Source: Heterocephalus glaber
Lineage: Eukaryota; Chordata; Mammalia; Rodentia; Bathyergidae
Length of the DNA stretch: 64,000 nt
Reading direction: 5' to 3'
Assembly (NCBI RefSeq): GCF_000247695.1
Contig: NW_004624776.1
Location: forward strand, 16,610,532 to 16,674,531
Below, one piece after another: positions 22,946 to 33,143 of this stretch. The translations under genes were made by a program, and so were the position numbers. The notes below the pieces were generated by a model, which saw only the letters and a program-made list of their open reading frames with translations, was not told the origin of the DNA and ran no database searches. Within the stretch, counting starts at the first letter, position 1. Each line of letters begins with the position of its first letter.

Positions 22946-23128
22946 GGAACCATGTCCGACAGGACAGCATGGAGCCCAGCGACCTCTGGGATGATGTGTC
23001 TAACTGTCGCTGTGGGGACAGGCTGAAGACCCTGGAGCAGAGAGCCCGGAAACAGCACCATCGGTGCTTGGCACACTCCCTGGTTGGGACCCCAAATTAC
23101 ATCGCCCCCGAGGTGCTCTTGCGCAAAG
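22946..23128 (+). CDS. LATS2: LATS2 exon: activation-segment insert and APE motif
   Basis: This 183-nt exon encodes the NDR/LATS-specific activation-segment insert and the activation loop (SLVGTPNYIAPEVLLRK). The autophosphorylation serine in AHSLVGTPNY, equivalent to human S872, is the TCC at 23077-23079, and the APE motif follows. The donor is G/GTACGC at 23129. The acceptor is ambiguous. An AG at 22938-22939 and another at 22944-22945 lie 6 nt apart and both keep the frame. I chose the downstream AG because it gives KGNHVRQDS, which matches LATS2 as I know it. The upstream AG would add Gly-Glu. The preceding intron is 21853-22945. Confidence 0.95.
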
Positions 23129-24727
23129 GTACGCCCTCGGTGTGGTCCCACCACAGCTGGCAGTGGGGTGTCTAGGAGTCTCCTCAGCTCTGGCTTTCCA
23201 AGAGGCTAAATACTCCCTTCGTGTTTTTGTGTCTAAGACTGAGAGCTGCATAGTCTCCCTAGCAAACAAGCCTCTATCTCTATTGTGGAAATGCCTTTAC
23301 TTCACGAACCATTAGGCAGGTTTCCAACTACCCCTTCTCTGGAGGTGTGTACAGGGCATGAGCTTTCTACACAGGACATAAGGGAGTGGCTTTGGAACTG
23401 GCTTCTACCAAGTTACATGATGGAAACAGCACTAGGATCACAAGGCCAGCCATATTCATTCTCCCTAAACAAAACCACATTTTCCAGTGCTAGCTTAACT
23501 CCATGAATTATACCATGTCTAGCACACAAATACCATTTTCCCCCAGTTCTATCTACTGTTCCTCAAACTCCTGGGAAGTAAGACTTGCAGACAGTGGTGC
23601 GCTTAAAGTCATTAGTCCTCAGGAAGTGTCTGCTGGATGGATGTTCTGTTCAGTCTCAAATATGACATGTGGGTCAGAATGTGCGAGATCCCCCTCTGCG
23701 TGGCCCCTGGCAGCAGTAGGCTGTTGATCTTGTCCTTTGTGATACGTTGCAACATGGGCAGCCTCTTCCGTATTTGGATGTCTGAAGTCTTTGAAGCCAG
23801 CCAGGCCCAGTCCAAGTGGAGGTTTTCTCTGTTGGCTGTGGTGACCCCAGGCGGGTTTCTGAACCACATGGTGCCATGTGTGCAGCAGTGATGCCTTGAG
23901 AGCCCGAGAACACTACCTCGGTGGCCAGGGAAGGCCTTTCGTGTCCTGCCTTCCCCTGCACAGCATTTACAGCAGAGCCAGCCTGCAGTGCCAGGGGCAG
24001 AATGGGCGGGACCAAGGGGAGCAGAGGGCAGCAGAAGTGTCTAGCGGTCACCCCACGGGCAGACCTCTTCACAGCCCAGTTCCCACTTAGCAAGGGTTGG
24101 ATGACATTGAGACTCTTCTGGCATGACTGGCACGTGGGGGAAACTACATGACCCTGCCCTTTGGTGTCCTAGGGTTGTCCCTGACCCCCAGCCCAGGCCT
24201 CTGTGAGGAGCATATGGCTCCTCCCCACACAGAGACCTCAGAGTGAACTGCAGTGAACTGTCCGGTGTCTTTGCCAGGGTGGCCCCCTCCACGCACCCCC
24301 ATATTCTTTGACTTCTTCTGGATGCCTCCCCAGAAACCTTCTCTGGGTCTCACCTGACCTTTGCTGTCACGACATTGTATGGTTTTTGGTTTCTGTTATT
24401 TTAATTTGTGTGTGATCAGTTCTGGTTGGTAACAAGTATTGTTACTAACAAGAGCAGTCCTCTTTTTAAATTAAAGGAACTTTTCTTATAAAAATATCCT
24501 GTAGCACAGACTAGTGATTGAAAATAAGACAACAAAAGCGGCCACAGCCCTCATGAGCGTTAGTGGTCCACAGGAGCCCCTGCCAGCCTGAATTTCACCC
24601 TCATTTCTGTTGTTCGCAATCCTTCTGCTAACACAAGTCACAGTCAGTCTGTGTGTTCAGGATCTCATTGGCTTCACCTTTGAGGAGACTCTGCCTGCAC
24701 TGGGACTGAATGAGTTCTGTCTTTCAG
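23129..24727 (+). other. LATS2 intron, nothing recognised
   Basis: 1599 nt with GTACGC donor and TTTCAG acceptor. Short frames overlap on both strands; no repeat named. Confidence 0.75.
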
Positions 24728-24834
24728 GGTACACCCAGCTCTGTGACTGGTGGAGTGTTGGCGTGATTCTCTTTGAGATGCTGGTGGGGCAGCCGCCCTT
24801 TTTGGCTCCTACCCCAACAGAAACCCAGCTGAAG
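24728..24834 (+). CDS. LATS2: LATS2 exon: kinase C-lobe (DWWSxGVILFEML)
   Basis: The exon is 107 nt between a TTTCAG acceptor and an AAG/GTAAGC donor. It completes the split Gly codon and ends in phase 0. The encoded peptide runs GYTQLCDWWSVGVILFEML and continues to QPPFLAPTPTETQLK. This is the F-helix region of the kinase, with the conserved Asp-Trp-Trp-Ser and the substrate-site helix. The open frame extends upstream only by chance; no start codon is used here. Confidence 0.95.
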
Positions 24835-24956
24835 GTAAGCAGGAATCAGCACGCTTGCTACAGAGCACTGCACATTCTCACATACCCATGGTCCTTGGTT
24901 AGTGCTTGACCTCCTCTTCTTAGTATGATGTGAATGGCAGTTGTAGATTACAGGAT

Positions 24957-25080
24957 TTTTTTTTTTTTGCTTAAATTCTTTTATTGGTACATTTTAGGTA
25001 TACAATATGTTTACATTTATCATTGGGTGCTTGTACCTGTACATGATGTATCTTGGTTCTTATTTTTTCCCCATTACCAG
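24957..25080 (-). mobile_element. Short antisense L1 3' tail
   Basis: It starts with a T14 tract (the copied A-tail), then TTCTTTTATTGGTACATTTT and the block shared with 20126. About 120 bp long and strongly 5' truncated. Confidence 0.65.
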
Positions 25081-25699
25081 ATTTTTAAAAAGTAGTGCTA
25101 TCTTTTTAAATGACCGGTATCCAGTTGTAGAATTTCTCTTTTGGTAAGTAAAAAGCCACAAAGTTGGACCATGTATGTGGGTGCCTGAAATTTTATTTAC
25201 ATCATTGGTGATTTGCTGCTTGTTTCCAGGCAAAAACTACTCACAGTGAGGAGCAGTGGGCACAGTGCAGAGCAGCCACCCACCCGGGCCAGCCATGGAG
25301 CTTGTCACCTGCCACCAAAATATCCTGTGCTTGTTGGGTGTGACACCATGACTGTTTGCACATGATCAGCCAGGTGGTCAGGCTAGCTGTGTGTATCCCT
25401 GATGCTCATTTGAAGTCATAAAATCTGTCAGCTAACTATTGTGTGCTAAATAATTTCATTTTAGAAATGAGAACCGTTTGCCTTTTGAAGTATATTATTA
25501 AAGACTGAATTGAGACCTGACATCTTCCCACTGCTGCACGGTGCTAGGAAATTTTCCTGGGCCCTGGGGTCCATGGTAGAGCCTGAATTAATAACCTGAA
25601 TTAATAACCTTTTAATTTGAAAAACCCTCAGGTTAAAGCTTAGTTTCGCAGTGCAATTGGAATGTAGCATTTTCTGCATTATAATTGAATTGCTGGAGC

Positions 25700-26790
25700 A
25701 CTCACTAATTCTTTTTCTGTGGTAAGGTATACATGACATGAAATTTACCATTTGAATCATTTTGAAGTACACTGATTCGGTGGGATTGAGTACATTTACA
25801 ATGTTGTGTGACCATCTCCACTCTTTCCAGATATTTTCATCATCCCAGACTGAAATTTGGCACCCACTAGAGAGGAACCCATTCCCCTTTCCCACAGACA
25901 CCGGTAGCCCCTTCTAACTTCTACTCTCCTTTCTATCTCTGAATTAGACCCCTTTACATAAAACAAAGTGGAATGGTACAGTATTGATCTTTCTGTGACT
26001 GCTTTATTTTACTTAGCATACCCTTAGTCTGCCTGTTACAGCCTGTTGCAGTATTTCCTTCCTCTTTAATGCTGAAGTAGAGTCGTCTGTATTCGTGCAT
26101 CACATTCGTTCATGCATTGCTGAATTAGCTGTGTTATTTCCACTTCTTGGCTGTTACGAATAATGCTGCTGTGAACGTGGGTGTACAAGTACCTGCTTCA
26201 GTCCTTGCTTTCAGTTCTTTCAGATCTATGCCGAGAGGTGGAATTGCTGGATCATACCATCATTTGTGTTTAACTTGTAGAAAAACTGCCAGACTCTTAT
26301 TGCCGATAGTGCACATAGATTTCAGTGTATGCACGTCTGTCCCAACCCTTAATTCCCTCTTCTCTTTTCTTTTTTTTAATAGAAGCCATCCTAGTAGGTA
26401 TGAGGTGGCATCTCCTTGTGGTTTTCATCTGTATCTCCCTATTAATTAGTGGTATTGAGTATATTTTCAGGTATTTATGGCCATTTGTATAATTTTGGAG
26501 AATCAACTATTCCAGTCTTTTTCCCTTTAAAAAGAAATTTATTATTTGTTGTTGAGTTGTAAGAGTTGTTTATTTTGGATATTAACCCCTTTTCAAATAC
26601 GTGCCTTACAAATACATTCTGTGGTCCTACGGCTGCCTTTTCACTTAGTCAGTGATGTCCTTTGATGCACAGAAGTTTTTCATTTTTATAGACTTCAGGT
26701 TTTTCTTTTATTGCCTGTGTTTTGGTATCATATCCAAGAAATCATTGCCAAATCTAACATCATGAAGATTTGACCCTGTTTTTTTTCTCT
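25700..26790 (-). mobile_element. Old antisense L1 3' half in the last LATS2 intron
   Basis: GGTATACATGACATGAAATT, GGCTGTTACGAATAATGCTG and GAGAGGTGGAATTGCTGG are antisense landmarks of old mammalian L1 3' regions. ATTTTGGATATTAACCCC follows farther on. It is strongly diverged and non-coding. Confidence 0.8.
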
Positions 26791-27494
26791 GCATTTCTTG
26801 GTTTAGGCTCTACTAAACGCTCCTAGTTATAAAGCAAGCCTTCCAGACAAGCACTCACCTACTTACACACCTTACCCCCTGTCTTGTCACCCTCCCTGGT
26901 GGTCACTGAATGCTGCTCTTGGTTCAGCTGGTGCTGAGTATGAACTGTGCAGCTGTGTCTTAGTTTTTCTCTTCACAGTGGACACAGCTGCGTGACAACT
27001 GTATTTAACAAACATCCAGATGGCTGGTTGGTTTGGTTGAGCATCATAAACAGGCAAGGCTAAGGTTTAGTCACCTTGATTCTCCTCTGTGTGAGGCTAT
27101 CTTTTTTCCCTACAAAACCCCCATGACTGTCTCTTGGCTAAAATAAGTATTAAGTGAGTGCTGTGATGACTTAACAGAAATCCATCACCATAGCTGAAAA
27201 AATGATTCCTAGCTCAGTCACTTCGTTTTTGTGGAAAGTACAAAACTCTTTGGCTAGCATTTCTGACAGAAGAAAATTAGTATCATTTTGTCTGCATTCA
27301 ACTTCATTATCCTGTTCCTTGGGCCGGAAGCCACCTCCTAAAACCTCACTGACTTTTTAGAGGGGCTCAGACCAACAGCTGCTCTTTCCGTGCCCTCATC
27401 TAACTGCCCCTCGTCACGCCATTGTGTACTGAGACTCATCCCACCTTGGCCTAGTCACAAAGAGAAGCCAAACCCTTGGTTCTGTTGTCTGCAG

Positions 27495-27989
27495 GTGATA
27501 AACTGGGAGAGCACGCTCCACATTCCGGCCCAGGTGAAGCTGAGCCCCGAGGCCAGGGACCTCATCACCAGACTGTGCTGCTCGGCCGACTGCCGCCTGG
27601 GGAGGGATGGGGCCGACGACCTGAAGGGCCACCCATTCTTCAGCACCATCGACTTCTCCAGCGACATCCGGAAGCAGCCAGCCCCCTACGTCCCCACCAT
27701 CAGCCACCCCATGGACACCTCAAACTTTGACCCCGTGGATGAAGAGAGCCCTTGGAATGAGAACAGCGAAGGCAGCGCCCAGGCCTGGGACACACTCACT
27801 TCCCCCAGTAATAAGCACCCTGAACATGCATTTTATGAGTTCACCTTCCGGAGGTTCTTTGATGATAACGGGTACCCCTTCCGGTGCCCAAAGCCTCCAG
27901 GAGCAGAGACCTCACACTCTGAGAGCTCAGATCTAGACAGCTCCGATCTGGTGGATCAGACCGAGGGCTGCCAGCCGGTGTACGTGTAG
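27495..27989 (+). CDS. LATS2: LATS2 last coding exon: end of kinase domain, hydrophobic motif, stop
   Basis: Acceptor CTGCAG at 27489-27494; the exon starts in phase 0 with VINWESTLHIP and ends at TAG 27987-27989. It encodes the end of the C-lobe (LSPEARDLITRLCC, the RLGRDG Arg motif) and the AGC-kinase tail. The hydrophobic motif YEFTFRRFFDDNGYPF contains the MST1/2 target threonine (human T1041) at 27843-27845. The C-terminus ends DLVDQTEGCQPVYV, the end I know for LATS2. The preceding intron (24835-27494) is largely occupied by an old antisense L1. Upstream of the acceptor is a C/T-rich tract (GTTCTGTTGTCTGCAG). Confidence 0.97.
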   Translation: MINWESTLHIPAQVKLSPEARDLITRLCCSADCRLGRDGADDLKGHPFFSTIDFSSDIRKQPAPYVPTISHPMDTSNFDPVDEESPWNENSEGSAQAWDTLTSPSNKHPEHAFYEFTFRRFFDDNGYPFRCPKPPGAETSHSESSDLDSSDLVDQTEGCQPVYV

Positions 27990-29250
27990 ACCTGACCACA
28001 GGCCCACGCCTGCGTCTTGGAAGGGCAGGGGCCCAGCTGGTTCCTACGTGGTCGATGGGAAGCCTGAGGCAGCCTTGTTTCCACCTAGGTGACTGAGTAC
28101 ATCATTTGAAATTCTGCTCTTCACCAAGAAATCCCCAAGAAACGTTTTAAAAGAAAGTACTCAAGTCTAGCAGATTTTCATTTCGAGGTTCTGGCTGATG
28201 GGCGGCAGGGAGGGTCAGCATGGCTTTGAATCGGCTTTTGGGGCCCTTCACTGCATTAAAACAATGTTTTTAAAAATTTAGTACAGTTTAGAAAGCACTT
28301 ATTGTGTTGATAACCATTTTTTCTTACTAAATTATAGGGATTAACTTTGACAAATCATGCTGCTGTTATTTTCTACATTTGTATCTTAGCCATAGCACTT
28401 ACTCACATTCGGAAGACAGAAAAACTGAAGAACATGTGATAAGAAATCTCTGTGCAATAATGTTTGAAAAAGATGATGCTCTGCTGAGGTGTCACGGAGA
28501 CCATTTTATCCACCCAATGGTTTTTGTTTGTATTTGTTCCCACATTTCAAAATTGTGATATAATGTTAAAAGCTGCTTTTGTGTTGTTTTTTTGCATATT
28601 ATAGTACTATAACAAAGTGTGAGCAAAGTAATGATGTGGGGTGTGGTTTCAGGTGTCTGGTGTGTGGGAAGTACTGTACTGCATGAGCAGGATTTTTCTA
28701 TTATAAAATTACCATGTCTTGCCGTTCACAGCAGGTCCTGTGAATACATTTTTACTGAGTGTTTTTAAATGAGGTATTCTAGACAGCGTGCTGATAACGT
28801 TTTATGTGGGTGATGTCTTTCCTGTGATTGTATCCCTTGCTGTTTTGTTAAAGAAATGCAGATGTGTAATTGAGAAGTGATTTGTATGTGCATGCATGTG
28901 AGAGTGTGTGTGTGTGTGTGTGTTTAAGTATGTAAGTGTGTCTTGGGTATGATTGGATTCTTTGGGGAACAAATGTAAATGTTTGTCATGCAGCAAACTT
29001 TATACATTAAAAGGGATTAATTCAGCTATGCCAAAACATTGAAGTTAATCATGGACCTAGGTCCATTTCTCCAGTCAGTCTGCGCTCTCATTCTTGATGT
29101 AGCTGGTATGTGGAATTCAATAAGGACCCTACTACTTAGTGTTTTACTGACAGACTGCCCACACTGAACGGTTACATGAACGTTATTCCTTTTATTGTCT
29201 TAGGCAGCTGAGAGGTTGCCACGCTGAATTAAATAAACTTATCAACTTTT
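27990..29250 (+). other. LATS2: LATS2 3' untranslated region (putative extent)
   Basis: This sequence follows the LATS2 stop codon. It is AT-rich, contains no recognised transposon, and has a (GT)n tract near 28903-28923. The 3' end is placed at the canonical AATAAA at 29232-29237, followed within 40 nt by a GT/T-rich stretch. Other possible ends are ATTAAA at 29006-29011 and AATAAA at 29360-29365. The true end needs transcript data. Confidence 0.6.
29232..29237 (+). terminator. Candidate LATS2 poly(A) signal AATAAA
   Basis: This is a canonical hexamer 1.24 kb after the stop codon. The downstream sequence (GCCTTGTTTTTAGTGTGC) looks like a GU-rich downstream element. Two other hexamers are nearby (29006-29011 ATTAAA and 29360-29365 AATAAA). 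Confidence 0.5.
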
Positions 29251-30611
29251 GCCTTGTTTTTAGTGTGCTTTGAAATGTCAAATCTCAACTTGATTTAAAT
29301 AATACCAAGTTTTTCTAGCTTTTGTGTAAAAAAACAAAGATTCTTCAAAGTGACATTGGAATAAAAACAAGCCATACATATTTTCCTAGAATATTGGTGT
29401 ATATATGACTATATAGATAAACACACAAAATATTCCTTATTTCAAATTAGTATGGTTTCTATTTAAAGTGATTTATATTTGAGTAAAAATTCAATTCCTT
29501 TTTGCTTTTTAAAAGATCTGATGCATCCTATTTTTCATTATATTATTCCACATATTTTCCTTAAAATTTTTAACATAATGTATTCATTATTAAATATCTA
29601 GGCAACAACACTTATAAGTTTATCAATGTCTAAAAAACATTCTGTGTACTGGTTTACATTTGTATGAATGGCATATTCTGAGGTCTGCTGAGCTTGTATT
29701 GTGACTTACAGTATTTTTGCTATTTTATAGTAATAGCCATGTTGTTATTTACAGCTCTCTGACATACTTTTATGTGGTAGGTTCTTTCTCAGGAACTCAG
29801 TTTAACTATTATTTATTGATATATCATTGCCTTTGAAAAGCTTCTATTGGCACAATTTATTATTAAAACTTTGAATCCAAATTCTGTGGTTGGCGTCGTG
29901 TGTTGGAATTTGAATCTTGCTGTTACCAGCATGTTGCAAACCCCCTCGCCCCTGGTGATTCACACATAGCCAGGTCTGCGAGCTGCTGACAGAGCCACTA
30001 TCACCAGAGGTAGGGAAATGCTCCTCCCCAACAGGCTTCATCTTAGGAAGGAAGGGCTCAGGATGTGGGAAAGCAGAGTCCACACCAGCTGTTGTGCAAT
30101 GACACTTTCTCTTCCGTAAAATGACAAAATATGCCTCTTTAGGATTGTTGAATGGATTAAGCAGGGTAACAAGTATATATGGTAGTTGATAAGTCATAAC
30201 TAGGAGCTAATTTCCCTACATCATAACACAGTGAAATAGGACAAGCACAGGGTACAAACTTCTGCCTAAAATGGTTAAAAATAATGATGACGGTATTAAG
30301 AAACGTGGAAAATCTAGTTTACTTTGGGCTAGTCTTTTGAATGGGTGCATTCACATGTTTTAAAAATGAAAATATAAAAGGAAAGAAAAGTTTCCTACTT
30401 AATTTCCAATCATTTTCATCTCCCTGAAGACAAATGATAGTAGTTGTGAATCCTGAAATAAAATTATATGTAGTACACATCATAAGGAAATGCCTATTTT
30501 TTTGCCACTTACAGAAATAGAATATTATGTACATTTTTGGGATTTTTTTGCATCTGTTTTCTTCAATGGGCAATGTGTGTTGGCAACTGTATCAATATGG
30601 AAACTTTTGTG
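29251..30611 (+). other. Downstream of LATS2, nothing recognised
   Basis: AT-rich. A longer 3' UTR cannot be excluded to about 29.4 kb (AATAAA at 29360-29365). Confidence 0.5.
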
Positions 30612-30680
30612 TTGTTTGCTGGGTAGGGCTCCCTACGTGCCAGGCAAGTACTCTGCCACTGAGCTGCATCTCCAGATCTC
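30612..30680 (-). repeat. Old ID-like SINE fragment
   Basis: TGCTGGGTAGGGCTCCC ... CTGCCACTGAGCTGCATCTC, an antisense tRNA-like body. Confidence 0.6.
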
Positions 30681-30899
30681 TTCATTCTTTATTTTTACCA
30701 TATAGTATTCCATTGAGAAGGCATAATCAAACCAGTCTGGTACTCATAATTAGTTGTTTCTGATCATTTCCTATTATATTGTTAGAATAAATGAACTTGT
30801 TACCATAATTATATATGTGAAAGTAAATCTGCAATACAGATCGCTGAAGGTGGAATTGCTAAGTCAAAAGGTGTGCTTGAGGGTGTATGTGTGCGTGTG

Positions 30900-31092
30900 G
30901 TTTTTTTGTTTTATGGTGCTGGGGGTTGAACAGAGCCTTTATGCTAAGTTACATCCCTACCACCATTTTTTATTTTTTATTTTGAGACAGTCTTGCTAAG
31001 TTGCTAAATTGCCAGACTGAGCTTGAACTTCAGATCCTCCTGCCTCAGCCTCCCAGAGTGCTGGGATTTCCGGTGTGCACCACCATGCATTG
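30900..31092 (-). repeat. B1-dID-type dimer SINE
   Basis: ID half GTGCTGGGGGTTGAACAGAG ... AAGTTACATCCCTACC; linker; B1 half TTTGAGACAGTCTTGCTAAG ... GTGCTGGGATTTCCGGTGTG. Confidence 0.82.
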
Positions 31093-31705
31093 GCTGCTGC
31101 ATTTGTGATCATTACTGCCAGAACTCCCTGTGTGGATTAGGGAGCCTCCCCTCAGCCCTCCTGCACATTTTGCTAGATGTGCCCCGAATGCCAGGGCTGA
31201 CTCCTCAGTGGAGCTGTTTCCCAGGGGTTTTGCTGTGAGAAACTTTGAGGGACAAAGTGATGTTTTTCTCAGGACAAAGCTTTGGTCACTGCTTGCTACA
31301 AGCTCTTGCAGCAGGATCCATCCCATGGGACTTGGCGGTGAGAGGAACTGATGCAAAGATGCTCAGTTAAAGTGAGCTAGTGCACTTGGGCTTTGGGCCA
31401 GATACCAGAGTCCTGAGAGACTCCTTGACTGTTTCTGCTGGATGACAAGGGAGAGAAAGGCTCTGAGCAGAGGGTTGCAGCAGCATAGCCGGCCTGACTT
31501 CAGCTCCTGTGAGTCCTGGTCAGATGTGACTGGGATCCACTAGGAAAGAAATAGCTTGCTCCATTCTTTCCCAGCTTCCTCCTTCACATTTGTATGCTGT
31601 GTGTTTCTTGCTAAATCTAAAGGCAAATAGTAAAGATACAAACATTAGCCAGCACAGCAAGCCCCTGAATCTTTTGTGGTCTAAACCATTTTTCAGTTGC
31701 CTTTT
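31093..31705 (+). other. Intergenic, nothing recognised
   Basis: Mixed-composition sequence without named repeat or gene. Confidence 0.5.
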
Positions 31706-31795
31706 TTTTTTCTTTCAGTACAGTGCTGGGGATGGAACTCAGAGTTTTCATATATTCTAGGCAAGAACTCTATTGCTGAGATATATCCCAGCCCA
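31706..31795 (-). repeat. Old ID-like SINE
   Basis: T-tract, GTGCTGGGGATGGAACTCAG, TTGCTGAGATATATCCCAGC. Confidence 0.75.
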
Positions 31796-32004
31796 AGTGG
31801 CAAATTTTCAAAATAGAGCTTATCCAATTCATACTATTTCCTCCGAATATCATTTATAAACCAAACATAATACCTCACTAACTACCTCTTTTTACATTGA
31901 CATACAAAATTATATTTACCAGGTATAATATGATGTTTTGAAGTATGTATAGAGGAACAGTTACCTAATTAACATACATTATCTCACATAGTCTTGGTAA
32001 CTGT

Positions 32005-32158
32005 TTTTTTGTTTGTTTGTTTGAGACAGGGTCTCATTTTGTAGTTCAGGCTGGCTCTGAATTCATTATGTAGCCCAGGCTGACCTCGAATTTGAGGTGA
32101 TCCTCCTGCCTCAGCCTCCCGAGTGCTGGGATTACAGATGTGTGTCACCATGCCCAGC
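32005..32158 (-). repeat. B1 SINE with internal duplication
   Basis: TTTGAGACAGGGTCTCATTT ... TTCATTATGTAGCCCAGGC ... GTGCTGGGATTACAGATGTG; short ACTGTTTT flanks. Confidence 0.92.
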
Positions 32159-32159
32159 A

Positions 32160-33143
32160 CTGTTTTATATCAGCAAATTCTAGCATAATCATCCAGAGCT
32201 TTGCTGTTAAGTGCTTATTTGTAAACAATATTATGCTCAGCTCAGCATTATTTTGTGTTTTTGTTGTTTGTTTTCTCAAGAAATTGTACTTCTTATTTGA
32301 TATAAAAGAAAGACCATTGTAGTCCCTTATAATAAACACAATCTGAAGGGTTTTTTTTAAAGCAACCAATATTAAAACAGTTTTCTGTGGAACTCTTGAA
32401 TGTACTTGTATTAAATGCCTAAGCATTGGTTTTGTTTGGGCTTAGTATTAGTCTCCATAGTCTAGGATACAGTAATTACAATAAAGGCACTATAACAAAA
32501 TTCCATGAAGCCAAAAAAAAAATGGATGAAGAAGTTATTAGATGTATATGTGAAACAATCAGTAGTATTCAGATGTGCATCGCATAGGATATTTGTAAAG
32601 GATACGTGCTAAGACCTCAAATTCCAAATGTGAAATTACAAAATAATGTGTATATACTTTCACTTAGGTAGCTAAAATATAAGTATTTCTTATGTGCAAC
32701 TTTACAAGTTAACTGGCTTTCAACTTTCTGCTTGCGCTTGATAGCCACTTTTAACAAAGAATTACTATTTCAAGATGGAAGAATAAGCTGTGATCAACAG
32801 AACCACCTCAAGGTGCAGAGGAATTCAAGCTTCTGAGTCCTTCGCTTGTTAAGTAATGAAAATATTAGTTACTACAGTTCAAATTCGTGTTTCAGCAATA
32901 CCACAACTGCTAAACAATATAGACTTTCTAGGTCATTATGAATAGTTGAAACTTGAGTATTTACTCTGAGAATTCTCTAAGTCTAATGTACATGGCTAAA
33001 ATTCATAGTACAGGAAGTGACTGATTCCTAGATTAAGAGTCATATATTGCATACCACCAAATGAAGCTATGTAAGGCATTAATCTTTAGCGGATACTCTT
33101 AGATCTAAATATCTTAATGGAAGTTTTTATAATATATACATAC
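32160..33143 (+). other. AT-rich sequence left of the ATP11B retrocopy, origin unresolved
   Basis: No clear poly(T) tail (copied poly(A)) or target duplication ends the retrocopy here. Part of this stretch could be retained intron or alternative 3' end of the copied ATP11B transcript, or simply host sequence. Confidence 0.35.
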
